Shown: piece by piece, positions 40,656-52,000 of the stretch | Layout: every line of letters begins with the position of its first letter | Numbering within the stretch: position 1 is the stretch's first letter | NCBI RefSeq assembly: GCF_040436345.1 | Contig: NC_133238.1 | Location: 5,706,150 to 5,770,149 of the forward strand | Length of the DNA: 64,000 nucleotides | Direction: 5' to 3' | Origin: Pagrus major | Taxonomy: Eukaryota > Chordata > Actinopteri > Spariformes > Sparidae | Notes under the pieces: generated by a model | Database searches by the model: none | Seen by the model: the letters and a program-made list of their open reading frames with translations, nothing else | What the model was told of the DNA's origin: nothing | Position numbers and translations under genes: made by a program

Positions 40656-43600
40656 ATGTCATACCTGTTGTTTTTACCAATTATACTCATGACCCTCAAC
40701 ATTTCCACCCTCAATGTGAGAAGTGTGAGGTCGGGAGTTAGAGCCCAGACTGTTTTATCCTACCTAAATTCTTTTACGTCAGATGTGTTTTTATTACAGG
40801 AGTGCAATCTGCCCTTTTTAACAACCTACAGGAAATGGGAGGAGAAATGGCCACTCGGTCAATCCATGTGGAGTGGATCAAACCACAACAAGTCAGATGG
40901 AGTGGCCATTTTAATTAAAAACCCCTTGGTAGTGGTGAGGGGCAGCACTGTGGTGAGAGACGGACGGGCAGTTTTAGCACACTTGACATACATGGGGCAG
41001 GATTTTAACCTACTCAACGTATACGGTTTTAACGACAAAAATGACAGGTATGACCTTTTAGAAGAACTGCAGTCCCACATGCTAGGTAGGGTGCCTTTAG
41101 TGGTAGGAGGGGATTTTAATTGTGTTTTATCCAGAACAGATAGACGGGGAGCAGGGGAAGATTTTAAAGTAGATAAAACATCGGTTTTACTGCAAGACAT
41201 CTGCAAGGATTTTAAGCTACAAGACTGTTTTAAATCCATGCATCCTAGAGAGGAGGGCTTCACCTGGTTCAGTGGTGACGGCACCAAAGCCTCTCGCATT
41301 GACTATGTTTTTACACGGGACTGCCCACCAACTGATGCTAGATTGACCCCCGTTTTCTTTTCTGATCACGCAATGCTGTCATGCACCCTGACACTCTCTT
41401 CTGGTGTGACTGTAGGAAGTGGTCTGTGGAAGCTCAACTGCTCCCTGTTAGAGGACAGGGAGATAGTTGGACAATACAGGGAGCAGTATAGCCAATGGCA
41501 GACCCTTCAAGACTTTTACGATTCACGTGCACACTGGTGGGAGTGGGTGAAGACAAAGACTAAGACTTTTTTTAGACAGGCAGGGAGAAAGAAAAAAGAT
41601 AAGGAAAAAAGATGCATGTTGGGACTGCAGAAAAGACTACAGAGATATTTTAAACTTGTGAACCAAGGATTTGATTTTAATGACGACATTTTAGAAGTCA
41701 AAAAACAAATGTCAAAATTAGCTGAAATAAAGAGTCAGGGTATCATTTTAAGAAGCAAAGAGAGAGAAAGAGAAGAAGGAGAAAAATGCACACGATACTT
41801 TTTTAAGAAGATAGCTAGCAGAAGTGGGGTTTTAACAAAGCTAAAAAAAGAAGACGGGTTTTTAACTGCTAACACAAACGAACTTATTGAAACAGTGGAA
41901 CTCTTTTACAATAAATTATATGGAAAAAAAGACATAGAGACAGACATTACAGAACAGGTTTTAGAATACATTGATAGGACGGTGGAGGAAAGTGTGCTTT
42001 TAACCCAGGATTTTACCCTTTTAGAGTTAGGTAAATGTTTAAAAAATTTTAAGAAGGGGAAGTCCCCAGGACAAGATGGACTTCCCCTGGAATTTTATCT
42101 GACCTTTTGGGATATCCTTGCACATGACCTACTTACTGTTTTTAATGACTTTGAACGACTAGACCTGTTACCTGAGAGCTTTAGAGTAGGGATAGTGACA
42201 TTAATCCACAAAAAAGAGGACCAGACTGACCTGAAAAACTGGAGACCAATAACGCTTTTAAACTTTGACTGCAAACTTTTTAGCAAACTTTTATCAACAC
42301 GTTTATCTTTGGTTTTAGGGGAGGTGATCCACCCGGATCAAGCCTGTGCCATCCCGGGGAGGAAGATCACCGACAGCCTCGTACTGATCAGAGACACCAT
42401 CTGTTACGCGAGAGACAGAGACATTCGGCTTGTATTGCTAAATTTAGACTTTGAAAAAGCCTTCGATCGGGTCTCGCACCAGTACCTATTTCAGGTACTG
42501 CAAAAAATGGGGTTTCCTGAGAGGGTCATAGCGTGGGTGGGTTTGCTCTACCGGGGAATCAACAGCAAAATCCTTGTAAATGGGCAACTTACCAAAGCAG
42601 TGAATATATGCTGCGGTGTCCGTCAGGGTTGTCCGTTATCTGCCCTCCTTTACGTTATATGTGTGGAACCATTGGCACAGATCTTGAGAAGGGACAAATG
42701 GATCAATGGGGTGTCAATTCCGGGGAGTGGGGGCTTGGTCACAAAATGCCTTTTATACATGGATGATGTCAATGTTTTATGTACAGACCTTTTAGCTGTA
42801 AACAGGACCATGGACTTGACGGACTGGTATGGACGGGCCTCTGGAGCCAGACTTAACCGCGACAAGACCCAAGCCCAATTTTACGGACCATGGACAGTGA
42901 CCGAGACCACAGGACTCCCTCTGACTGTGACCCTGACTGACATGAAAATACTCGGGGTAAAATTTGACGGGGAAGGGGGTGGGAGGAGCAATTGGCTTGA
43001 CGCGATAGGGAAAGTTAGAAAGAGACTGGGATACTGGAGACTAAGGGGACTGACAATGGAAGGCAAGGTTTTAGTCATAAAAGCTGTGATTTTACCCTTG
43101 TTTTTACTAATCAGTTCTGTTTTTATCCCGCCTCGTAGAGTGCTTTTAGATCTCGATCGAGCCATTTTTTACTTTCTGTGGGGGTCCAAGTGGGAGCGAC
43201 TTAGAAGAAACGTCATGAAGATGCCAAAAACAAAAGGAGGGAAAGATGTTCCAGACCTCCACCTGTTTTTAGGAAGCCAATACACCACACTGCACCTCAA
43301 ATATGCCACATCCCCATCCAGAGATCACAAGACATCTGCCATGGCAAGATTCTGGATGGGGTCTTACCTCAGGACACTCAAGTTTTTACCTGTCGATCTT
43401 AGAGCACCTGTGTCTTTTAAACTGCCCACGGCCTATGATTTTATACGCAAATTTTTAAAAGATTTTAACTTGGAACAGGAGGAGCTGTCACTTTTAACCA
43501 ACCACCGCTCTCTTCTCTCTCTTGTGCAGGAGCGGGAGCCAGTGAGTCCGGTGCGCGGGCTCGCAATCGGCGAGCCCTCAAGTGTTTGGCGCAATGTCAA

Positions 43601-44057
43601 CCATCCCGTTCTCCCAAACAGATTACGGGATCTCTCCTGGATGGTAGCTCATGAGGTCCTCCCGGTCAGGTCCGTGATGCACTCCCGGGGCATGTCACCA
43701 TCCGCCATCTGCCCCCGACCGGGTTGTGGCGCGCCCGAGTCGGCGAGGCACTTGTTCTGGGAGTGCAGCGCTGCCATTGACCTGTGGGCAATGGCCGGCT
43801 CCCAGCAATTCCCGTACTTGCCAGCAGGGGAGGTCCTAGATGCACAACTAGTGCTCTACGGGGTGAGCCAGAAGAAAAGAACAACAGAGGAATTCTCCAA
43901 GCTCTGGCTCACCCTGGCCGCCATGAAAGACGCTATATGGACCTCCAGAAACCTGCTGGCGAGAAAGCGCATGCAGATCCCCCCCGTGGCTACGATCCAA
44001 ATGGCTGCAGCGACGGTCCAGGCAGCCGTCGCTGCTGGCGGCAGGCCTAGGACGTAG
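40656..44057 (+). CDS. Keno-4 ORF2, AP-like endonuclease and reverse transcriptase
   Basis: 1133 aa, fully open. At the A run that is broken in Keno-1 this copy has GGA plus seven A: a substitution (Glu to Gly, YGKKD), so the frame is kept. It shares TKTKTFF with Keno-5. Confidence 0.94.
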   Translation: MSYLLFLPIILMTLNISTLNVRSVRSGVRAQTVLSYLNSFTSDVFLLQECNLPFLTTYRKWEEKWPLGQSMWSGSNHNKSDGVAILIKNPLVVVRGSTVVRDGRAVLAHLTYMGQDFNLLNVYGFNDKNDRYDLLEELQSHMLGRVPLVVGGDFNCVLSRTDRRGAGEDFKVDKTSVLLQDICKDFKLQDCFKSMHPREEGFTWFSGDGTKASRIDYVFTRDCPPTDARLTPVFFSDHAMLSCTLTLSSGVTVGSGLWKLNCSLLEDREIVGQYREQYSQWQTLQDFYDSRAHWWEWVKTKTKTFFRQAGRKKKDKEKRCMLGLQKRLQRYFKLVNQGFDFNDDILEVKKQMSKLAEIKSQGIILRSKEREREEGEKCTRYFFKKIASRSGVLTKLKKEDGFLTANTNELIETVELFYNKLYGKKDIETDITEQVLEYIDRTVEESVLLTQDFTLLELGKCLKNFKKGKSPGQDGLPLEFYLTFWDILAHDLLTVFNDFERLDLLPESFRVGIVTLIHKKEDQTDLKNWRPITLLNFDCKLFSKLLSTRLSLVLGEVIHPDQACAIPGRKITDSLVLIRDTICYARDRDIRLVLLNLDFEKAFDRVSHQYLFQVLQKMGFPERVIAWVGLLYRGINSKILVNGQLTKAVNICCGVRQGCPLSALLYVICVEPLAQILRRDKWINGVSIPGSGGLVTKCLLYMDDVNVLCTDLLAVNRTMDLTDWYGRASGARLNRDKTQAQFYGPWTVTETTGLPLTVTLTDMKILGVKFDGEGGGRSNWLDAIGKVRKRLGYWRLRGLTMEGKVLVIKAVILPLFLLISSVFIPPRRVLLDLDRAIFYFLWGSKWERLRRNVMKMPKTKGGKDVPDLHLFLGSQYTTLHLKYATSPSRDHKTSAMARFWMGSYLRTLKFLPVDLRAPVSFKLPTAYDFIRKFLKDFNLEQEELSLLTNHRSLLSLVQEREPVSPVRGLAIGEPSSVWRNVNHPVLPNRLRDLSWMVAHEVLPVRSVMHSRGMSPSAICPRPGCGAPESARHLFWECSAAIDLWAMAGSQQFPYLPAGEVLDAQLVLYGVSQKKRTTEEFSKLWLTLAAMKDAIWTSRNLLARKRMQIPPVATIQMAAATVQAAVAAGGRPRT

Positions 44058-44624
44058 CCACATGAAGCATCGCCTCTGCGCTCATTCGGAGGTGGGAGCC
44101 GGAGCCACACACAAAGGTCAAGGCAGCAGCGGCCTGATCCTCCGGGTGTGGCAGGTGGGAAGGAGCAAGAGGCTGAGGGCCTCCTCTGAGCATCACCAGC
44201 GGGTACCCAGGGATCTGATGGGAGAGCGGGATGAGTTCCCCATGATAGGGACTCACCCCGCTCCTGCATAACAAAGACTTGAGAGCTTTTAAATGCCCTC
44301 CCTTTTTAAAAAAGACACACTGATATATTATACACTTACACTGATTCACAGAACGGACTTTTAATGCCACAAAGGAGCACTTTGTTTTAACATGTCTTGT
44401 GTATTTTAAGGCAACAATTGTGTTTTTTTTTTAATCTGTAAACACCTTTTATTGGATATGATGGTGTTTTTTTTTTATGGTGGATGGTTTTACAGATTTA
44501 ACTACTGTATTGTTGCGGATGACATGTTGATTTTAAGTGTTTTCAAATTGTATTGTGGACTGTGTTCTGAATAAGTGTAAAAAATAGAGAAACTTGTGTC
44601 AATAAACTTTTTTCAAAAGAAAAA

Positions 44625-44774
44625 TCTGTTCTTATCAGTTTAATATCTGATATGTCCTCTATATGGGGACAACATATTGAATGGATTTTTAGCCTCGGGA
44701 GCTGAAACAGGGGCTTGCTCCGTTCACTCCACGCATCGACCCGGTATTGCAGCGCCGCCGGGAACGGTGCACCC
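44625..44774 (+). pseudogene. U2 snRNA 3' remnant (nt 39-188) downstream of Keno-4
   Basis: Carries a private A-to-G at 44679 (nt 93), six nucleotides before the Sm site. It is the only U2 remnant in which I saw a substitution. Confidence 0.96.
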
Positions 44775-45212
44775 CTCTCCGGCCTTGTTGAAAATCAATC
44801 AGTGTTGCAGACCAAAGGCCTTGACAAACTTGACATTGCGGCACAGAATCGGCAGCAAGAAGAAGGCTGGCAAACCGCAGCGAGAGCTGCGCTTTGCATG
44901 GTCAGAAAAAGAGGCAAAACTGCCTCGCCGCGGCCGGTGCGCAATACCTGCTGAGTGTGCCCTGCATTTCCCCCCCGCGGTCCTCAACTGAAACAGAGAG
45001 TCTGGAAGCGCCCGAGTGTTTGTGACGTTTGGTGGCCTGCGCCCAACGAGCAAGCTTTTCTCTCTCCACAAACCGGTCGAGTAGAGCCTGGGATAATGTG
45101 GGGACGGGCGTGGCCAGGGATTTTGGTGCGCGATGAGCCAAGTGAGGCTCACCATGAGAAGAGTGCCTGGGACCACAGCTGTCTTGGCTGCTGTCGAGGA
45201 GAGGCGCTGTAC

Positions 45213-45330
45213 TTACTCGGGTTTCTCTTCATAACGCACAAGTCTTTCGCCTTTTACTAAAGACTTCCGTGGAGAGGAACACCAATGAGTTGAAGATATT
45301 TTTGGCAGGCTTTGCCGTTTGGCTGAGCCT
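45213..45330 (+). ncRNA. U5 spliceosomal snRNA
   Basis: Complete copy downstream of the Keno-4 U2 remnant. Confidence 0.93.
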
Positions 45331-45504
45331 CGTGCATGTGTGAAAATCAATAAAGCCGGCCTTAACCAGACTCGGGGCTAAGCCACGGAGCGCTTGGGAG
45401 GAGCCGCTAAGCACAAGCCACTCCGCCGCGCAATGCAAATGGCACACCGCGACGAGTGTGAAGCGTGCCAGGAGGTGGGCTCAGGCAGCAGACGACTGGG
45501 GCTC

Positions 45505-45692
45505 ATCGCTTCTCGGCCTTTTGGCTAAGATCAAGTGTAGTATCTGTTCTTATCAGTTTAATATCTGATATGTCCTCTATATGGGGACAACATATTAAAT
45601 GGATTTTTAGCCTCGGGAGCTGAAACAGGGGCTTGCTCCGTTCACTCCAAGCATCGACCCGGTATTGCAGCGCCACCGGGAACGGTGCACCC
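45505..45692 (+). ncRNA. U2 spliceosomal snRNA, two-change variant
   Basis: Complete copy with private C-to-A at 45650 (nt 146) and G-to-A at 45675 (nt 171, in the 3' terminal stem-loop). Nt 146 is also changed, to T, in the copy at 845. Possibly a degenerating or minor variant gene. Confidence 0.95.
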
Positions 45693-46130
45693 CTCTCCGG
45701 CCTTGTTGAAAATCAATCAGTGTTGCAGACCAAAGGCCTTGACAAACTTGACATTGCGGCACAGAATCGGCAGCAAGAAGAAGGCTGGCAAACCGCAGCG
45801 AGAGCTGCGCTTTGCATGGTCAGAAAAAGAGGCAAAACTGCCTCGCCGCGGCCGGTGCGCAATACCTGCTGAGTGTGCCCTGCATTTCCCCCCCGCGGTC
45901 CTCAACTGAAACAGAGAGTCTGGAAGCGCCCGAGTGTTTGTGACGTTTGGTGGCCTGCGCCCAACGAGCAGGCTTTTCTCTCTCCACAAACCGGTCGAGT
46001 AGAGCCTGGGATAATGTGGGGACGGGCGTGGCCAGGGATTTTGGTGCGCGATGAGCCAAGTGAGGCTCACCATGAGAAGAGTGCCTGGGACCACAGCTGT
46101 CTTGGCTGCTGTCGAGGAGAGGCGCTGTAC

Positions 46131-46248
46131 TTACTCGGGTTTCTCTTCATAACGCACAAGTCTTTCGCCTTTTACTAAAGACTTCCGTGGAGAGGAACAC
46201 CAATGAGTTGAAGATATTTTTGGCAGGCTTTGCCGTTTGGCTGAGCCT
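46131..46248 (+). ncRNA. U5 spliceosomal snRNA
   Basis: Complete copy, downstream of the two-change U2 variant at 45505. Confidence 0.93.
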
Positions 46249-46422
46249 CGTGCATGTGTGAAAATCAATAAAGCCGGCCTTAACCAGACTCGGGGCTAAG
46301 CCACGGAGCGCTTGGGAGGAGCCGCTAAGCACAAGCCACTCCGCCGCGCAATGCAAATGGCACACCGCGACGAGTGTGAAGCGTGCCAGGAGGTGGGCTC
46401 AGGCAGCAGACGACTGGGGCTC

Positions 46423-46610
46423 ATCGCTTCTCGGCCTTTTGGCTAAGATCAAGTGTAGTATCTGTTCTTATCAGTTTAATATCTGATATGTCCTCTATAT
46501 GGGGACAACATATTAAATGGATTTTTAGCCTCGGGAGCTGAAACAGGGGCTTGCTCCGTTCACTCCACGCATCGACCCGGTATTGCAGCGCCGCCGGGAA
46601 CGGTGCACCC
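46423..46610 (+). ncRNA. U2 spliceosomal snRNA
   Basis: Complete consensus copy. Confidence 0.97.
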
Positions 46611-47048
46611 CTCTCCGGCCTTGTTGAAAATCAATCAGTGTTGCAGACCAAAGGCCTTGACAAACTTGACATTGCGGCACAGAATCGGCAGCAAGAAGAA
46701 GGCTGGCAAACCGCAGCGAGAGCTGCGCTTTGCATGGTCAGAAAAAGAGGCAAAACTGCCTCGCCGCGGCCGGTGCGCAATACCTGCTGAGTGTGCCCTG
46801 CATTTCCCCCCCGCGGTCCTCAACTGAAACAGAGAGTCTGGAAGCGCCCGAGTGTTTGTGACGTTTGGTGGCCTGCGCCCAACGAGCAGGCTTTTCTCTC
46901 TCCACAAACCGGTCGAGTAGAGCCTGGGATAATGTGGGGACGGGCGTGGCCAGGGATTTTGGTGCGCGATGAGCCAAGTGAGGCTCACCATGAGAAGAGT
47001 GCCTGGGACCACAGCTGTCTTGGCTGCTGTCGAGGAGAGGCGCTGTAC

Positions 47049-47166
47049 TTACTCGGGTTTCTCTTCATAACGCACAAGTCTTTCGCCTTTTACTAAAGAC
47101 TTCCGTGGAGAGGAACACCAATGAGTTGAAGATATTTTTGGCAGGCTTTGCCGTTTGGCTGAGCCT
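47049..47166 (+). ncRNA. U5 spliceosomal snRNA
   Basis: Complete copy, upstream of Keno-5. Confidence 0.93.
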
Positions 47167-47340
47167 CGTGCATGTGTGAAAATCAATAAAGCCGGCCTTA
47201 ACCAGACTCGGGGCTAAGCCACGGAGCGCTTGGGAGGAGCCGCTAAGCACAAGCCACTCCGCCGCGCAATGCAAATGGCACACCGCGACGAGTGTGAAGC
47301 GTGCCAGGAGGTGGGCTCAGGCAGCAGACGACTGGGGCTC

Positions 47341-47366
47341 ATCGCTTCTCGGCCTTTTGGCTAAGA
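47341..47366 (+). pseudogene. U2 snRNA 5' stub (nt 1-26) upstream of Keno-5
   Basis: Same breakpoint as the other stubs, with octamer and PSE intact. Confidence 0.96.
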
Positions 47367-47660
47367 CAGCGATCACTCCCTGCAAGCGGGATTATTTTCT
47401 CATTGTGGAAGTAATCCTTTGCGCCTTGGGAGACATTGTTCATTGCATCTTTGCACTTTTGTGTTTGTTATTTTTTGCATATTTGCACAGTGGTTTGTTG
47501 GAGACATCTGAAAACCGGTCAAGGTAAGAAAGCTTTTAGTTCTTTTACTTTTGGTTGTCTTATTCTTGTCTGGTTTTAGGTGTTTTTACAGCCTTTTTTT
47601 AGCCTCTATTTATTTAACTTATTGTATTTTATTCATCGTTGAAGTGTGGTGTCTCCAGCC

Positions 47661-48989
47661 ATGTCGGCTGCCCGTGCCGGCATGCGGAGGCACCACAGTG
47701 TGCGTTTTACTTTCTTAGAAAGAGATGGAAAGCTCCTGGAGATGTCCAGATTGGACTTCTCCAGGAAGCTAATCCAAAAGGCCCTTGGCTTTTCCCCACA
47801 GCAATTGAACTGCGTATTGTCTCTTCCCTTCAACAAAGGTTTTGATATTAGTTTTGTTACCGCTGCAGTGCTACAAGAATTTTGGCAACGCTTTGAAAAG
47901 GTTAAGACCCAGTTTTCAGCATTCAACGTGGAGAAACTGACTGACAACTCTCTGAAAGTGGTTATTGTTAGGATGTTCAATGAAATGGTGAATGCTGAAG
48001 ATATATGTATGTGGCTGGGTAGATACTGCACTGTGAAGGGCCAGGCTACCAAGGTGAGGGATGAAGATGGCATCTGGAACTGTGCCTGGAGGGTCCCCAT
48101 TCAACAATGGCAGGACCCCCAGGGGTACCAGGGCCTGAGGCATCTCCCATCCATGGTAGTTCTTGGTGAGAACAGGGGCTACATTCACTACCAGGGCATG
48201 CCCAAGCTCTGCCGCAAGTGTGGTGAGCATGGACACCTGGCAGAGGCTTGCCAAAACATTGTTTGCGGTAAATGCAGAGAAATTGGGCACTCCTTTGAGG
48301 AGTGTCCCAATGGCAGAAAGTGCAATCTCTGTGGAGAGACAAATCACCTCTTCAGAGATTGCCCATTGTCATTTGCCAACAAACTGAAAGCCCAAAGAAA
48401 ACAAGACTCGGAAATTGAAAAAGAAAAAATATTAAAGGAAAATGGCCGAAATGTAACTGTCGAAGTGCTAATTGAAGAGGAGGGGCTGGGAAATTCAAAT
48501 CTCCCGCCAAAATCTGTGGTTGGAGGAGAGGAGCCCGGTGAGGTGGGACAAGGGGAGGGGCCTGGCTTTAACCCAGCAGAGGGTGCTGCTGAGGGAGATG
48601 GGGAAAGCCAGGCAGCAGGTGGAGCTGGACAAGATGGCTCGACAGGCACTGACTCAGCCAATAGCCTCATTACAGTCGGGGAGGAACAGGAGGAAGGAGA
48701 GTCCAGTGACACCTCCCTCCCCAATACCCAGCCCAACCTCAAGAGAACTGCATCTGAACTGTCCAGCTCTGAGGCTGATGCAGCCTCAGAGAAGAAGGGA
48801 AGGGCTGAGCTTGACTCATACAGTTCCCCTGTGGAGCAGCTCAGAGCCTTCCCTTCCAGTTCACCCAATCAGTGCTCATTTCTTAATATAGCACTACAGT
48901 CAACTCCATTGGAAAAGCGTGCCGACATTGCTTTCCGGAGGAAAGAGTCTCAGGCCTCACCCCCCGATTGCATGGGGATAGTGAAATGA
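47661..48989 (+). CDS. Keno-5 ORF1, CCHC zinc-knuckle protein
   Basis: 442 aa. Five replacements relative to Keno-1: DCPLSF after the third knuckle, QDSE, EPGEVGQ, SSSPNQ and RADIAF. All cysteines and histidines of the knuckles are retained. Confidence 0.9.
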   Translation: MSAARAGMRRHHSVRFTFLERDGKLLEMSRLDFSRKLIQKALGFSPQQLNCVLSLPFNKGFDISFVTAAVLQEFWQRFEKVKTQFSAFNVEKLTDNSLKVVIVRMFNEMVNAEDICMWLGRYCTVKGQATKVRDEDGIWNCAWRVPIQQWQDPQGYQGLRHLPSMVVLGENRGYIHYQGMPKLCRKCGEHGHLAEACQNIVCGKCREIGHSFEECPNGRKCNLCGETNHLFRDCPLSFANKLKAQRKQDSEIEKEKILKENGRNVTVEVLIEEEGLGNSNLPPKSVVGGEEPGEVGQGEGPGFNPAEGAAEGDGESQAAGGAGQDGSTGTDSANSLITVGEEQEEGESSDTSLPNTQPNLKRTASELSSSEADAASEKKGRAELDSYSSPVEQLRAFPSSSPNQCSFLNIALQSTPLEKRADIAFRRKESQASPPDCMGIVK

Positions 48990-49055
48990 GATCCTTTTAC
49001 ATTACTGAAAGTCTGGAAGTTTTAACAGTAGTCTTTTCATTTTTTATTCCTTAAA

Positions 49056-52000
49056 ATGTCATACCTGTTGTTTTTAACAATCATACTCATGACCCTCAAC
49101 ATTTCCACCCTCAATGTGAGAAGTGTGAGGTCGGGAGTTAGAGCCCAGACTGTTTTATCCTACCTAAATTCTTTTACGTCAGATGTGTTTTTATTACAGG
49201 AGTGCAATCTGCCCTTTTTAACAACCTACAGGAAATGGGAGGAGAAATGGCCACTCGGTCAATCCATGTGGAGTGGATCAAACCACAACAAGTCCGATGG
49301 AGTGGCCATTTTAATTAAAAACCCCTTGGTAGTGGTGAGGGGCAGCACTGTGGTGAGAGACGGACGGGCAGTTTTAGCACACTTGACATACATGGGGCAG
49401 GATTTTAACCTACTCAACGTATACGGTTTTAACGACAAAAATGACAGGTATGACCTTTTAGAAGAACTGCAGTCCCACATGCTAGGTAGGGTGCCTTTAG
49501 TGGTAGGAGGGGATTTTAATTGTGTTTTATCCAGAACAGATAGACGGGGAGCAGGGGAAGATTTTAAAGTAGATAAAACATTGGTTTTACTGCAAGACAT
49601 CTGCAAGGATTTTAAGTTACAAGACTGTTTTAAATCCATGCATCCTAGAGAGGAGGGCTTCACCTGGTTCAGTGGTGATGGCACCAAAGCCTCTCGCATT
49701 GACTACGTTTTTACACGGGACTGCCCACCAACTGATGCTAGATTGACCCCTGTTTTCTTTTCTGATCACGCAATGCTGTCATGCACCCTGACACTCTCTT
49801 CTGGTGTGACTGTAGGAAGTGGTCTGTGGAAGCTCAACTGCTCCCTGTTAGAGGACAGGGAGATAGTTGGACAATACAGGGAGCAGTATAGCCAATGGCA
49901 GACCCTTCAAGACTTTTACGATTCACGTGCACACTGGTGGGAGTGGGTGAAGACAAAGACTAAGACTTTTTTTAGACAGGCAGGGAGAAAGAAAAAAGAT
50001 AAGGAAAAAAGATGCATGTTGGGACTGCAGAAAAGACTACAGAGATATTTTAAACTTGTGAACCAAGGATTTGATTTTAATGAAGACATTTTAGAAGTCA
50101 AAAAGCAAATGTCAAAATTAGCCGAAATAAAGAGTCAGGGTATCATTTTAAGAAGCAAAGAGAGAGAAAGAGAAGAAGGAGAAAAATGCACACGATACTT
50201 TTTTAAGAAGATAGCTAGCAGAAGTGGGGTTTTAACAAAGCTAAAAAAAGAAGATGGGTTTTTAACTGCTAACACAAACGAACTAATTGAAACAGTGGAA
50301 CTCTTTTACAATAAATTATATGAAAAAAAAGACATAGAGACAGACATTACAGAACAGGTTTTAGAATACATTGATAGGACGGTGGAGGAAAATGTGCTTT
50401 TAACCCAGGATTTTACCCTTTTAGAGTTAGGTAAATGTTTAAAAAATTTTAAGAAGGGGAAGTCCCCAGGACAAGATGGACTTCCCCTGGAATTTTATCT
50501 GACCTTTTGGGATATCCTTGCACATGACCTACTTACTGTTTTTAATGACTTTGAACGACTAGACCTGTTACCTGAGAGCTTTAGAGTAGGGATAGTTACG
50601 TTAATCCACAAAAAAGAGGACCAGACTGACCTGAAAAACTGGAGACCAATAACGCTTTTAAACTTTGACTGCAAACTTTTTAGCAAACTTTTATCAACAC
50701 GTTTATCTTTGGTTTTAGGGGAGGTGATCCACCCGGATCAAGCCTGTGCCATCCCGGGGAGGAAGATCACCGACAGCCTCGTACTGATCAGAGACACCAT
50801 CTGTTACGCGAGAGACAGAGACATTCGGCTTGTATTGCTAAATTTAGACTTTGAAAAAGCCTTCGATCGGGTCTCGCACCAGTACCTATTTCAGGTACTG
50901 CAAAAAATGGGGTTTCCTGAGAGGGTCATAGCGTGGGTGGGATTGCTCTACCGGGGAATCAACAGCAAAATCCTTGTAAACGGGCAACTTACCGAAGCAG
51001 TGAATATATGCTGCGGTGTCCGTCAGGGTTGTCCGTTATCTGCCCTCCTTTACGTTATATGTGTGGAACCATTGGCACAGATCTTGAGAAGGGACAAATG
51101 GATCAATGGGGTGTCAATTCCGGGGAGTGGGGGCTTGGTCACAAAATGTCTTTTATACATGGATGATGTCAACGTTTTATGTACAGACCTTTTAGCTGTA
51201 AACAGGACCATGGACTTGACGGACTGGTACGGACGGGCCTCTGGAGCCAGACTTAACCGCGACAAGACCCAAGCCCAATTTTACGGACCATGGACAGTGA
51301 CCGAGACCACAGGACTCCCTCTGACTGTGACCCTGACTGACATGAAAATACTCGGGGTAAAATTTGACGGGGAAGGGGGTGGGAGGAGCAATTGGCTTGA
51401 CGTGATAGGGAAAGTTAGAAAGAGACTGGGATACTGGAGACTAAGGGGACTGACAATGGAAGGCAAGGTTTTAATCATAAAAGCTGTGATTTTACCCTTG
51501 TTTTTACTAATCAGTTCTGTTTTTATCCCGCCTCGTAGAGTGCTTTTAGATCTAGATCGAGCCATTTTTTACTTTCTGTGGGGGTCCAAGTGGGAGCGAG
51601 TCGGAAGAAAAGTCATGAAGATGCCAAAAACAAAAGGAGGGAAAGATGTTCCAGACCTCCACTTGTTTTTAGGAAGCCAATACACCACACTGCACCTCAA
51701 ATACGCCACATCCCCATCCAGAGATCACAAGACATCTGCCATGGCAAGATTCTGGATGGGGTCTTACCTCAGGACACTCAAGTTTTTACCTGTTGATCTT
51801 AGAGCACCTGTGTCTTTTAAACTGCCCACGGCCTATGATTTTATACGCAAATTTTTAAAAGATTTTAACTTGGAACAGGAGGAGCTGTCACTTTTAACCA
51901 ACCACCGCTCTCTTCTCTCTCTTGTGCAGGAGCGGGAGCCAGTGAGTCCGGTGCGTGGGCTCGCAATCGGCGAGCCCTCAAGTGTTTGGCACAATGTCAA

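Larger units (their letters stand above)
38961..44624 (+). mobile_element. Keno-4, full-length LINE, both ORFs open
   Basis: Same junctions. The 3' UTR from about 44400 to the end, including T-run lengths and the GTGTAAAAAATAG variant, matches Keno-1, whereas the 5' end carries a private T (38964). Confidence 0.93.
44625..47366 (+). repeat. U2-U5 snRNA tandem array, block E
   Basis: Three U5 genes and two complete U2 genes between Keno-4 and Keno-5. Two of the units carry private U2 substitutions. Confidence 0.97.
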